DNA from: CAG-882 sp050874385
GTDB lineage: Bacteria > Bacillota > Clostridia > Lachnospirales > Lachnospiraceae
Length of the DNA: 64,000 bases
Reading direction: 5' to 3'
Assembly (NCBI GenBank): GCA_050874385.1
Contig: JBNMKO010000007.1
Location: 1 to 64,000 of the forward strand
The translations under genes were made by a program, and so were the position numbers. Below are positions 1 through 8,792 of the stretch, piece after piece. The notes beneath the pieces are model-generated. The model was not told where the DNA came from and did no database searches. It saw nothing but the letters and a program-made list of their open reading frames with translations. Every line of letters starts with the position of its first letter. The first letter of the stretch is position 1.

Positions 1-1
1 G

Positions 2-61
2 CCTATTGATATCGACAGGCTTATAGAGTATCTTATAAAAACCAAAAATAAGAAGTTCTGA
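2..61 (+). CDS. 3' end of an upstream gene, possibly REC-domain signalling protein (partial)
   Basis: An open frame enters from the left edge and stops at TGA 59-61, leaving only 19 residues (PIDIDRLIEYLIK followed by a lysine-rich tail). A C-terminal P-I-D-hydrophobic-x-x-L-I pattern is typical of the last helix of response-regulator receiver domains, as in hybrid histidine kinases. A signalling protein next to the solute-binding lipoprotein would make sense, but with so few residues the family call is an inference. Confidence 0.4.
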   Translation, partial: PIDIDRLIEYLIKTKNKKF

Positions 62-142
62 TGTAATATGAAGATACCTAAAATATACAATTAATATTCG
101 CTTAATTATGAAGTGCTGTAATACAATGAAAGGAAAATAGAA

Positions 143-1438
143 ATGAAAGTATATAAGAAATTGGCAATGGCGGGCTTGTTTTTTGCCGCCGCGTTTGGCA
201 TGGCGGGGTGTGCCAAAAAGGAAAGCTCCGGGTTTACTCCGAGGCTTGACACGCAGAGCAAGGTTGTGCTCGGCACGACGGGATTTTTTGGAAATTTTGA
301 GGCGTTTGACATGGTGACGGACGATTTCAACAAGTACTATCCGAATGTGGAATTTAGCTATGAGCAGATAAACAGCGACAACTATGAGGAGTACCTTGCG
401 GCAAATCACACTGTGGATATCTTGATGACATCCGATGAGGTATTTAACAAGTTTGGGGACTCGGCAAAAGATATATTTGCGGATTTGACGGATGAGGACA
501 TTGACCTTGGCGATATAGACAAGGTCATGCTTCTTATGAGCTATAAGGACGGAAGGTTTGTGTCAATTCCTATGGGACAGAACCTTTACGGGCTTGTTGT
601 GAATGTAACTTTGTTAAAAAATGAGGGCTTGTCCGTGCCTGAAAATTACGATGAGTTTATAAACGTTCTCGCAGCTTTAAAGGAGAAAGGATACACACCT
701 ATACAGGGGCCGGAGACAAAGGTGTATGCGGAGCTGACGGAAAATATGTTATATGATATGCTGCTCAGCGACAAAGATTTGTACAAAGATTTGATGGCGG
801 GCAAGGAAAGTGCTGTTGACGCGCTTATGCCCATTGCCGATAAGCTTGACTACATAATCGACAATGGATTTACGGATTTTTTTGTCAACCAGACCTATCC
901 GTCGGACAATTATGACAAGGCAATACTCACATTTTTTGAGGGAAATGTGCCGTTCTGGGTATGCAACACCGAGAAGGTGAGCGGAATGAAGAAGAGGGAG
1001 TCAAAGTCGGAGGCTTTTGCGGCAAATCCGTTTGAGTACACATACATCTATGCGCCGCTTGGCGAGAATGGGGCTTATGCGTACAGAGAGCCGTGGTTTG
1101 GATTTGCGGTCAACAAAAACAGTGACGATTACGAATATGCCGTTGAGTTTATGAGATTTATCGCAACAGAGGATGAGTTAAATAAGATGGCTGACACAAA
1201 GGGAATACCGTCCGTGGCTGACAAGAAAAATGATGTGGCTGTGTATCATGACATTTTAAACACAAAGGCGGTGGAGATGGACTGCGTGAATGACGGGACA
1301 ATCACGCCCGACATAGTGTCGAACTGGTACACCAGTGTAAACAAATATGCGGCGGGAAATATCGACACAGCGAGAGCTGCTATGGAATACTTTGTTGAAC
1401 TGTGTGGTAAGATAGCAGAAAAAGACACTGCAAACTAA
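143..1438 (+). CDS. Extracellular solute-binding lipoprotein (ABC sugar-binding family)
   Basis: A 431-residue protein with a lipoprotein signal peptide: a charged start, a hydrophobic stretch and a lipobox ending A-G-C at about residues 21-23, followed by KK. It should therefore be exported and lipid-anchored. The rest reads as a family 1 solute-binding protein: an early 'VVLGTTGFFGNFEAFD' strand, the W-F-G-F-A-V segment near residue 318, and a C-terminal helical half. Such proteins normally deliver sugars to an ABC importer, but no permease or ATPase is adjacent here. With a signalling gene before it and a c-di-GMP enzyme after it, a sensory role is possible (inference). The start has GAAAGGAAAATAG upstream. 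Confidence 0.8.
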   Translation: MKVYKKLAMAGLFFAAAFGMAGCAKKESSGFTPRLDTQSKVVLGTTGFFGNFEAFDMVTDDFNKYYPNVEFSYEQINSDNYEEYLAANHTVDILMTSDEVFNKFGDSAKDIFADLTDEDIDLGDIDKVMLLMSYKDGRFVSIPMGQNLYGLVVNVTLLKNEGLSVPENYDEFINVLAALKEKGYTPIQGPETKVYAELTENMLYDMLLSDKDLYKDLMAGKESAVDALMPIADKLDYIIDNGFTDFFVNQTYPSDNYDKAILTFFEGNVPFWVCNTEKVSGMKKRESKSEAFAANPFEYTYIYAPLGENGAYAYREPWFGFAVNKNSDDYEYAVEFMRFIATEDELNKMADTKGIPSVADKKNDVAVYHDILNTKAVEMDCVNDGTITPDIVSNWYTSVNKYAAGNIDTARAAMEYFVELCGKIAEKDTAN

Positions 1439-1451
1439 GCGGTGTCTTTTT
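1419..1451. terminator. Bidirectional Rho-independent terminator
   Basis: AAAAAGACAC (1419-1428) pairs with GTGTCTTTTT (1442-1451) around a 13-base loop. The A-run on one side and T-run on the other let it serve both converging genes. It overlaps the last codons of the solute-binding protein gene. Confidence 0.7.
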
Positions 1452-1458
1452 GAAAAAA

Positions 1459-3687
1459 TCAATCTGCGATAAGTTTTTCATATTCCATTACATGCAGAGG
1501 TTTTGAAAAATAATAGCCTTGTATGTCATCACATTTTTGTTGCTGCAGATAGGAGAGCTGTGACTCGTACTCGACACCTTCTGCTGTGATGTGCAGACCA
1601 AGATGCCGTCCCATCTTGATTACATAGTGCAGAAGTGTCTCGCCGTCCTTTTCGCCTATGCAGTCGATAAGGCTCTTGTCCAGTTTCAGCGTGTCAAAGC
1701 AGTGCATGTTGAGCGTTGCCAAAGACGAATATCCGGTTCCAAAGTCGTCCATAAGTATGTGCACACCGTTTGAGCGGAACTTCTCAAGTATCTCGGCTAT
1801 GTCGGATTTTCCTGATATGGCGCTCTCTAGAACTTCAAGCTGTATGTACTTGTGAGGCAGGTTGAAAGAGTCGAGTATATCAAGATATTTGTCGACGACG
1901 TTGGCACTGTATATTGTGGCGCGGCTTATATTTACTGACACGGGATAAATCTTAAAACCTCTGTCAAGCCAGTATTTCTGCTTTTTGCACGCCTCTCTGA
2001 ACACATACTCATCAAGGCGCGATATGTAACCGTCGCGCTCAAACAGTGGAATAAAGCTTCCCGGCGGGATTAACTTGCCGTCGACCTCTCGCCAGCGCAC
2101 AAGCGCCTCGGAGCCGACAAGCTCTTTGGTTTCTGCGGAAAACTTAGGCTGATACCACACCTCAAAATTGTGGTTGGCTATGGCAAAATCAAAGCGCTCC
2201 TCAAGCTGCTGGTTCTTTAAAAGCTCCTCGTGGTCAAGCTCATTGTAGAAAGCGTAGCATTTGTCGTGGTGCTCTTTTGCAAATTCGCGTCCTATCTTTG
2301 CCTTATTGTATGCCTCGTCTATGTTGTCAAGGCTGTCCACAGGATATATGCCAAAGCATGCCCTTATGCCGGGTGCGTCGTATGAGATTGCAAGGTCATG
2401 TATCTCGTTTGACATGTGCTCAAGCCGTGATGCGGCTGTGGCATCATCGGACATTTCAAGAAGAAGCACAAAATAGTCATCTCTGACCCTAGCGGCGAGC
2501 TCGCCATCATGGAGTGAGTCGGTGAGGACATGCCATGTCTTCTTAATCATGTCGTCGGAGGCGGCAGCCCCGGCGGTTATGCTGACATTTGAAAAATGTT
2601 GTATATCCATGGACACGATGTATCCGTATTTTGTTCTTGTCTTTTTCAAAAGCTGCCTTTTAAAGCAGGCGTAGTTGGCACCATTTGTAACAGGGTCAAT
2701 GTATGCGAGACGCTGTACAAGGCGGCGCTGTGAGCGGAATATAATCAAATATGATATAAGCGCCGCAATCACGAGAAAGATACTTATAAATATCATAAGG
2801 TACATTGTGTTCTTTACAGGCATGAAGCGTTCAAGAAAATAGCTTGTCGGAACCATGGTAAAGACATTCCATGTAATCTCCTCATCGACAAGCGATATAG
2901 GCGTTCTGTAATAGTAGTATTCCACAGAGTCGATAAAGAGCTTTCCAAAACCCGGATTTCCGGCAGCGATACGGCTCTTTATGGTGTTTATTACGTCGGT
3001 GTTTGCGTCGTTGGTTGAGAGGATATCGCTGTACAGATTTTTTGACAGCTGTATGGAGTCATAGCCCATCGCAACTGATATATCGCCATCTTCGTTTATC
3101 GCAAAGCTGCATCCCTTTCCCTCAAAGCAGTCGACCTGCAAGGATGCGTTGAAAACTCCGGCATCATATGTAATTCCAAACACGCCGAGTATATCGCCCG
3201 TGGCATCATCGTACATGGGACTGGAAAAAATAATGACATCATCTCCGTCGGTGGTGAATGCGTCCTGCAAAACACCTGTTATTGTCGATTTGCCCTGAAG
3301 TCCACGCTTGAAAAACTCGCGGTATGATAAATCCATGACAATATCGTCGGTGGTGTAGGACATTCCGTCGGGTGTGCAGTAGCCGGCACGCTTCAAGTTG
3401 TGTGCCTTTACAAAGCCCTTTAAAAGCATGACATTGTCGGCCATGTCACCGGGCATCTCCTTAATCTCGGTAAAAAGGCTCTCTAAAAGCTGATAATTGT
3501 CGTTTAGCTGATTTCTTATCGCCAGTGCATTCTGATTGGCAACATCTATTAAGTTGGTCTCGAGCTGATGCTCCATCTCTTTGCTGATTCTGTTGGTACA
3601 ATATAATACTGAAAGGAAAAATAGAATAACAAAAATAAGAGATATAAAGGCTATTTTTAAGCCTTTTTTCCTAAAGTTAACGTTCAT
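1459..3687 (-). CDS. Membrane Cache-GGDEF(degenerate)-EAL c-di-GMP phosphodiesterase
   Basis: A 742-residue membrane protein. Transmembrane segments lie at about 11-30 and 296-317 and enclose an extracytoplasmic Cache-type sensor region. A GGDEF fold follows at about 325-480, but its signature is replaced by V-R-D-D-Y near 401-405, so cyclase activity is unlikely. The EAL domain (about 495-742) keeps its catalytic markers: EALVRW at 527-532, NIS at 586-588, the metal Glu in LEVLES at 618-623, DDFGTGYSS at 647-655, the Lys in LKLDKS, the late Glu in AEGVE and the QGYYFSKPL end. It should hydrolyse c-di-GMP in response to an external ligand. ATG 3687 is preferred over TTG 3690 because AAGGAG sits 8 bases before it. 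Confidence 0.9.
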   Translation of the reverse strand: MNVNFRKKGLKIAFISLIFVILFFLSVLYCTNRISKEMEHQLETNLIDVANQNALAIRNQLNDNYQLLESLFTEIKEMPGDMADNVMLLKGFVKAHNLKRAGYCTPDGMSYTTDDIVMDLSYREFFKRGLQGKSTITGVLQDAFTTDGDDVIIFSSPMYDDATGDILGVFGITYDAGVFNASLQVDCFEGKGCSFAINEDGDISVAMGYDSIQLSKNLYSDILSTNDANTDVINTIKSRIAAGNPGFGKLFIDSVEYYYYRTPISLVDEEITWNVFTMVPTSYFLERFMPVKNTMYLMIFISIFLVIAALISYLIIFRSQRRLVQRLAYIDPVTNGANYACFKRQLLKKTRTKYGYIVSMDIQHFSNVSITAGAAASDDMIKKTWHVLTDSLHDGELAARVRDDYFVLLLEMSDDATAASRLEHMSNEIHDLAISYDAPGIRACFGIYPVDSLDNIDEAYNKAKIGREFAKEHHDKCYAFYNELDHEELLKNQQLEERFDFAIANHNFEVWYQPKFSAETKELVGSEALVRWREVDGKLIPPGSFIPLFERDGYISRLDEYVFREACKKQKYWLDRGFKIYPVSVNISRATIYSANVVDKYLDILDSFNLPHKYIQLEVLESAISGKSDIAEILEKFRSNGVHILMDDFGTGYSSLATLNMHCFDTLKLDKSLIDCIGEKDGETLLHYVIKMGRHLGLHITAEGVEYESQLSYLQQQKCDDIQGYYFSKPLHVMEYEKLIAD

Positions 3688-3745
3688 CAAATAAGCTCCT
3701 TACAAATATCGTTTACAACTTATCGATTTATTCCAATATGGTACT

Positions 3746-3774
3746 ATTATACTACCTTTAGCGATGTGAAGCAA
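3746..3774 (-). promoter_or_regulatory. Promoter of the EAL phosphodiesterase gene
   Basis: On the minus strand, TTGCTT (3774-3769) and a perfect TATAAT (3751-3746) are 17 bases apart, about 60 bases upstream of the gene. The remainder of 3775-4087 is AT-rich and shows nothing else convincing. Confidence 0.6.
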
Positions 3775-4087
3775 TGAACACAAACTAAGATTTGGTAAAG
3801 AAAATTAAACAAAAATTGGAAAAATGGGATGTAGAGCATGGGAAAAATGATTAAAATATAATGAATATGATACATTATAAAAATATATTGCTAGAGAAGG
3901 GATTTTTTTATATAATAAAAAAGCATTATTGTGAATGGATTAAAAGTCATTTATTATTAGGATATCTAAAATTCAGGCAGGAAACTGACACTGTTTTATG
4001 TCTTGCGGTTTAGATGTGTTGAATTGTTGAAAAATACGCAAAGTACAGTGTTTTTCGTTATTATTTTGGATTAGTGTGGTAAATAGA

Positions 4088-5050
4088 ATGAAGTATATAG
4101 TTTTTGATTTGGAGTGGAACCAATGTCCTAGCGGCAAGGAGGACGAGGTTGAGGCACTTCCGTTTGAGATATTTGAGATAGGTGCGGTGAAGCTTGATGA
4201 GAACATGGGGCGCATGGGAAGCTTTTCCCGATATATAAAGCCGCAGGTTTACAAGGAGCTTCACTATATAGCAAAGGGGCTTACGCATGTTACGCAGGAG
4301 GAGCTTGACGCGGGCATAAGCTTTGGCGATGCGGTAAGGGATTTTTTTGACTGGTGCGGCTTGGAAGGAGAGTATCGTCTGTGCACATGGGGGACATCCG
4401 ACCTTGTGGAATTGCAGCGCAACATGAAGTATTACGGGCTTGAAAGCCGGCTTGGTTTTCCGCTTTTTTACTATGATGTGCAGAAACTTTTTTCGATAGA
4501 CAGGGATGATGGCAAGTCGAGAAGGGCGCTTGAGACGGCGGTTGACATGCTTGAGATTGAGAAAAATATAGATTTTCACAGCGCGGTAAACGATGCGGAG
4601 TATACGGCAAAAGTGCTTGCAAAGCTTGATTTTGACAAGGTTGGGGCATATTTTTCCATAGACACCTACAAAATTCCTGAAAGCGTGAGTGATGAGATTA
4701 CTGTAAATTACGGCTCCTATGAAAAGTACATTACAAGAGGTTTTGACACAAAGGAGGAGCTCGTAAACGACGCGAAGCTTCTCTCCACGCGGTGCTACCT
4801 TTGCGGAAGAACAGCGAGAAAGAAGATACGCTGGTTTACAATGAACTCGAAGATGCATTACTGCCTTGCGGAGTGCAGGGAGCATGGCTATATCAAGGGG
4901 CGTTTTAAAATCCGCGAAAATGACAACGGCAAATTCTACGCCTCGAGAGTGCTAAAGCTCACCGACGAGTCAGGTGCCGAGGAGATAAGGCAAAGGCAGC
5001 TCGAGGTGAGAAAGCGCCGCCGCGAAAAGAGGCAGAAAAAGAAAAACTGA
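4088..5050 (+). CDS. DEDDh 3'-5' exonuclease (DnaQ/ERI-1-like) with C-terminal Cys-rich segment
   Basis: About 320 residues. The exonuclease fold opens with the D-x-E metal site (YIVFDLEWNQ) and later has the H-x4-D site (HSAVND) of the DEDDh class, so it should trim single-stranded DNA or RNA 3' ends. After the nuclease, a Cys pair (CYLCG) and a later Cys pair (CLAEC) may form a zinc ribbon, and the tail is very rich in Lys/Arg, suggesting nucleic-acid contact. The start is uncertain: GTG 4076 is in frame, but ATG 4088 gives the family-like N-terminus MKYIVFDLEW. Neither has a strong ribosome-binding site. Confidence 0.85.
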   Translation: MKYIVFDLEWNQCPSGKEDEVEALPFEIFEIGAVKLDENMGRMGSFSRYIKPQVYKELHYIAKGLTHVTQEELDAGISFGDAVRDFFDWCGLEGEYRLCTWGTSDLVELQRNMKYYGLESRLGFPLFYYDVQKLFSIDRDDGKSRRALETAVDMLEIEKNIDFHSAVNDAEYTAKVLAKLDFDKVGAYFSIDTYKIPESVSDEITVNYGSYEKYITRGFDTKEELVNDAKLLSTRCYLCGRTARKKIRWFTMNSKMHYCLAECREHGYIKGRFKIRENDNGKFYASRVLKLTDESGAEEIRQRQLEVRKRRREKRQKKKN

Positions 5051-5053
5051 TTT

Positions 5054-6538
5054 TTAGAACCGCAGACCACGGCGGTTCTTTTTTGCGCCTATTATGACGA
5101 TTATTATCAGAAGTATCACAACACACAAGCCCCCGGCAGTGAGCAGGAGGTTGATATACACAAAATGTCCTGTCACCATGGTGGCATTTGAGATGGCGGT
5201 GTCATTGCCGTCAAGGTTGAGGTATGGAAGCCCGGATGCGCTCTGCTTTGTGTCGGAGAGGTTTCCGGTGCTCGAGTTGTTTCCCGAAAATACAAGGCTT
5301 GTATGTCCGACTTCCTTTTCACCGTAATAGTAATAAATGTCGGCGAGAATGTCGCCTGATATATCGGATATGTCGCCATCAGAGGTGCCGGCAGTGTTAT
5401 CATCGCCCGCGTCCTGTTGGGTGTCATCGCTTTGATGGTAGACTATCTCCTTAGTTAAATCGGAAAAGGACACATCGTTTGGAATAATCACATAGTCGGA
5501 CGACGAAACGGACAAAGTTATGTCGGAGCTTATGCTGAGAGCCCTTCCGCTTATGTCGAAGGCGGCAAGTCCAAGTCCTTGGTTGAAGGTGAAATTGTCC
5601 TCATTCTGCGAAATGTTAAGCCTGTGATAATTGTTAAATCCGTATTCAAACAGCGCTGTGGTGTCTATGTAGCGCTGTTCATCCGTGGAGTCAAATATGA
5701 CACATATAAGCCGTATTCCGTCCTTTTCCGCGAATGTGGCGAGGGTGTGCCCGGCGGCATCTGTGTATCCCGTTTTTCCGCCTGTGCAGTACTCATAGAG
5801 ATATTTTCCCGTGACCATGCTGTGCGACAGCCTGTAATAGCGCGTGTCCGCTGTCTTGTTGGTCGGCGGGACGGAGTACGACTTGGTGTAGGATATCGCA
5901 TTCATAATGACCGGGTAGTCGAGCACCGCGCGGCAGATAAGTGCCATGTCGGATGCGGTTGTGTAGTGGTTGATGTCCGTGAGCCCGCTCGCGTTGGTGA
6001 AATGGGTGTTGGTACAGCCGAGCTCCTCAGCCTTTTTGTTCATCATGTTGGCAAAATTGGCGATTGAGCCGCCGGCATATTCGCCGAGAGCGTAAGCCAT
6101 GTCGTTGGCTGACTTTATGAGCATGATATTTAACGCCTGCTCAACTGTAAACTCCTCGCCCGTTTTCAGCGCCGCGTTGGCATCGCCGTATTTTACGCTG
6201 GAGACGGCGTTGGCGCTTACAGTCAGCGTGTCGTTGAGGTTGCAGTTCTCCGCGACAATCAGCGCGGTCATAAGCTTTGTGACGCTGGCGGGATAACTCT
6301 TCTCGTCGCTGTTTTTTTCATAAAGAACAATGCCGTTGTCAGCGTCAATCAAGATGGCACTGCCCGATTCTATGTCGGGGGCTTTCGGGTAGTCATCGGC
6401 GCTCACCGTAAACGCAAGGGAATTGCTGATAAAAATAATGCACAGCAGGCTTGCAAACACGGCGCGCAGACGGATGTGGAATGGGGTGTTTATCTTTTGT
6501 GAAGATGTACATGAATATTGAGTGTTTATTTTCTTCAT
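5054..6538 (-). CDS. D-alanyl-D-alanine carboxypeptidase (PBP5/DacF family)
   Basis: A 494-residue penicillin-binding protein with an N-terminal signal segment (about 24-47). The serine peptidase S11 motifs are all present: SxxK as S-V-T-K at 85-88, SxN as S-A-N at 143-145, and KTG at 255-257. It should remove the terminal D-Ala from peptidoglycan stem peptides outside the membrane. A long Ser/Asp-rich linker leads to a C-terminal membrane helix at about 458-482 ending in KKNRRG, which would anchor it, in place of the usual amphipathic helix. It is convergent with the exonuclease gene and appears to be transcribed alone. Confidence 0.93.
   Translation of the reverse strand: MKKINTQYSCTSSQKINTPFHIRLRAVFASLLCIIFISNSLAFTVSADDYPKAPDIESGSAILIDADNGIVLYEKNSDEKSYPASVTKLMTALIVAENCNLNDTLTVSANAVSSVKYGDANAALKTGEEFTVEQALNIMLIKSANDMAYALGEYAGGSIANFANMMNKKAEELGCTNTHFTNASGLTDINHYTTASDMALICRAVLDYPVIMNAISYTKSYSVPPTNKTADTRYYRLSHSMVTGKYLYEYCTGGKTGYTDAAGHTLATFAEKDGIRLICVIFDSTDEQRYIDTTALFEYGFNNYHRLNISQNEDNFTFNQGLGLAAFDISGRALSISSDITLSVSSSDYVIIPNDVSFSDLTKEIVYHQSDDTQQDAGDDNTAGTSDGDISDISGDILADIYYYYGEKEVGHTSLVFSGNNSSTGNLSDTKQSASGLPYLNLDGNDTAISNATMVTGHFVYINLLLTAGGLCVVILLIIIVIIGAKKNRRGLRF
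5056..5084 (+). terminator. Rho-independent terminator of the exonuclease gene
   Basis: AGAACCGC (5056-5063) and GCGGTTCT (5072-5079) form a GC-rich stem followed by TTTTTT on the plus strand. It overlaps the 3' end of the converging carboxypeptidase gene, where the other strand lacks a T-run. Confidence 0.75.
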
Positions 6539-6875
6539 CTAAATTCTCTTTCAAACTATACTTATTTAGGTGATTGCAAAACTTAGTATATTGATTGATA
6601 CACTATGTTGTGAAATTTGAGTTTCGCAATTGCTTATATTGATTTTTGGACTATATTTTTGCGTCTACACCTATTGTATTACAGAATGTCCGCATTTACC
6701 ATAAAAAAATTGCAACATGGGGGAATGTTTGTTAAACTGTAACGTGATACAAGCAAGTCCGCGTCGCCATTTACTGTTCTGTGCAAGAAAGTGTGGCACT
6801 TGCTCGATAGTGTTAATAATGCATTATAAATCATGTTCTTTAAAGAATTATAAAATGGTTTGGAAATGAGGAAAA
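6539..6875. other. Intergenic region between divergent genes
   Basis: 337 AT-rich bases separate the carboxypeptidase (minus) and kinase fusion (plus) starts. An imperfect 13-base inverted repeat (around 6574-6586 and 6618-6632, GCAAAACTTA against TGAGTTTCGC) could be an operator for either gene. No confident promoter pair was assigned. A 97-codon minus-strand frame here crosses into the kinase gene and shows no coding character. Confidence 0.35.
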
Positions 6876-8792
6876 ATGTCAGAGAAGATAGAATTGTTTG
6901 TTCCGGGGCGTTTATGCCTGTTCGGGGAGCACAGTGACTGGGCTGGGCTTCACCGCACCATAAATTCGGCAATCATACCCGGCGAGGCGATTGTCACGGG
7001 AATTGAGGAGGGAATATACGCAACCGTTGAGGCGGCGGATAAATTTATAATAGAAAGTGACATGGGCGAGGAGACATTCTCGTGTAATATGGACACGCAG
7101 CTTTTGAGAAAGACGGCATGCGAGGGAGGATATTTTTCTTATGTCGCAGGCGTTGCGTCGTATATAAATGAACATTACAGCGTCGGAGGGCTTAAAATTC
7201 ACATAACAAAGAGAACGCTTCCTATAAAAAGCGGTCTGTCGTCAAGCGCGGCGATATGTGTGCTCACGGCTAGGGGTTTCAACCAGATATATGGTCTTAA
7301 ACTTAACACAATAGGTGAGATGAACATTGCATTTATAGGCGAGCAGAGAACTCCGTCGAGGTGTGGAAGGCTTGACCAGGCGTGCGCGTTTGGCGTGAAG
7401 CCCGTGCACATGACCTTTGACGGCGGTGAGGTCAGCGTTTCACCTATCAAATTGGGCGGAACTTTTTACTGGGTGATAGCTGACCTGAAGGCGGGAAAGG
7501 ACACGGTTAGGATTTTGTCAGATTTAAACAAGTGCTATCCTTTTGCCGAGAATGACAAGGAGCGCGCAGTGCAGGAGGCGCTTGGCGTTGAAAACAGGGA
7601 GTATATAAAAAGAGGAATAGAGCTTTTGGAGGCGGGAGATGCAAAGAGGCTTGGAAGCCTTATGTGCGAGGTTCAGGAAAATTTTGACAAGAAGGTTGCA
7701 CCGGCATGTCCAAGCCAGTTAAAGTCCCCGGTGCTTCACTCGGTTCTTTCGGATGTGGAGCTTGAAAAGTGGATATATGGGGCAAAGGGTGTCGGCTCTC
7801 AGGGCGACGGCACAGTTCAGCTTCTTGCAAAGGATGCAACGAGTCAGCAGGCGGTGATAGATTATCTTAATAATGTGCGCCATATGGAGGCATTTCCACT
7901 CACGTTAAAGCCTAAGCAGGCGGTGAGAAAGGCAGTCATCCCTGTGGCTGGATTTGGCACGAGACTTTACCCGGCGACCAAGGCGGTCAAGAAGGATTTT
8001 CTCCCGGTGCTCGACAAGGACGGAGTTTTCAAGCCTGTAATCATGGTTTTGTTGGAGCAGCTTGTGCAGTCGGGAATTGAGGAGGTCTGTCTTATAATAG
8101 GCAGGGAGGAACAGCACATTTACGAGTCATTTTTTGCCCCTATGTCAAAGGAAAACTATGACAAGCTTCCGGCTGACAAGCAAAAATATGAGGACATGCT
8201 TGTGAAAATCGGAAAGATGATTTGCTATGCATATCAGGATGAGAGGAAGGGCTTTGGACATGCCGTGTACCAGAGCAGGGACTTCGCCGGGAGCGAACCT
8301 GTGCTTTTGCTCCTCGGGGATATGATATATGAGTCATTTATCGGTGAGACATGTTCGACACAGCTCATCAACTGTTATGCGGCGCATGGGCTTCCGGTGA
8401 TATCAATGCATGAAGTGCCGCTGGAGCAGGTGGTACACTACGGCATAATGCATGGCGTGTGGGAGAGCACAAAGCAGGAGCAGATGCGCTTAGACTGCAT
8501 CTATGAGAAGCCTACAGTCGACTTTGCCGAGGAAAATCTTGCCATAAAGTGCAAGGATGGCGACAAGTATTTTGCCGTGTTCGGGCAGTACATTCTCACC
8601 GAGGATGTCTACAAGGTGCTCGAGAAAAATATACGCGAGAACAAGTTAAACCGCGGCGAGATACAGCTTACCGATGCCCTTGAGGAAGTGCGCGCCACGT
8701 CGGGAATGATGGGATGCCGCATAAAAGGCAAATCGTATGATGTCGGATTGCCGCAGATGTATATTCAGACTGTGGGGGAGTTCGGACGGTAG
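6876..8792 (+). CDS. Bifunctional GHMP sugar kinase - GalU-type sugar-phosphate nucleotidyltransferase fusion
   Basis: One 638-residue chain with two complete enzyme halves. Residues 1 to about 340 form a GHMP kinase close to galactokinase: F-V-P-G-R-L-C-L-F-G-E-H near 8-19, the ATP loop SGLSSSAA at 119-126, and the third motif GAKGVGSQGDG at 302-312. Residues about 350-638 form a nucleotidyltransferase of the UTP-glucose-1-phosphate type: VAGFGTRLYPATKAVKKDFLPV at about 357-378 split over the nucleotide loop, then a LLLGDM metal-site motif. It should phosphorylate a free sugar at C1 and join it to a nucleotide, as Fkp does for fucose. The actual sugar is unknown. Start ATG 6876 follows GAAATGAGG. 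Confidence 0.85.
   Translation: MSEKIELFVPGRLCLFGEHSDWAGLHRTINSAIIPGEAIVTGIEEGIYATVEAADKFIIESDMGEETFSCNMDTQLLRKTACEGGYFSYVAGVASYINEHYSVGGLKIHITKRTLPIKSGLSSSAAICVLTARGFNQIYGLKLNTIGEMNIAFIGEQRTPSRCGRLDQACAFGVKPVHMTFDGGEVSVSPIKLGGTFYWVIADLKAGKDTVRILSDLNKCYPFAENDKERAVQEALGVENREYIKRGIELLEAGDAKRLGSLMCEVQENFDKKVAPACPSQLKSPVLHSVLSDVELEKWIYGAKGVGSQGDGTVQLLAKDATSQQAVIDYLNNVRHMEAFPLTLKPKQAVRKAVIPVAGFGTRLYPATKAVKKDFLPVLDKDGVFKPVIMVLLEQLVQSGIEEVCLIIGREEQHIYESFFAPMSKENYDKLPADKQKYEDMLVKIGKMICYAYQDERKGFGHAVYQSRDFAGSEPVLLLLGDMIYESFIGETCSTQLINCYAAHGLPVISMHEVPLEQVVHYGIMHGVWESTKQEQMRLDCIYEKPTVDFAEENLAIKCKDGDKYFAVFGQYILTEDVYKVLEKNIRENKLNRGEIQLTDALEEVRATSGMMGCRIKGKSYDVGLPQMYIQTVGEFGR

Noticed and set aside
4061..4885. 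Minus-strand 274-codon frame opposite the exonuclease
   Set aside because: It is antisense to a gene with a complete DEDDh motif set and contains no recognisable domain. Its length is explained by the codon bias of the real gene.
6679..6972. 97-codon minus-strand frame upstream of the kinase fusion
   Set aside because: Half of it is antisense to the kinase coding sequence, the composition is irregular, and no start signal is present.
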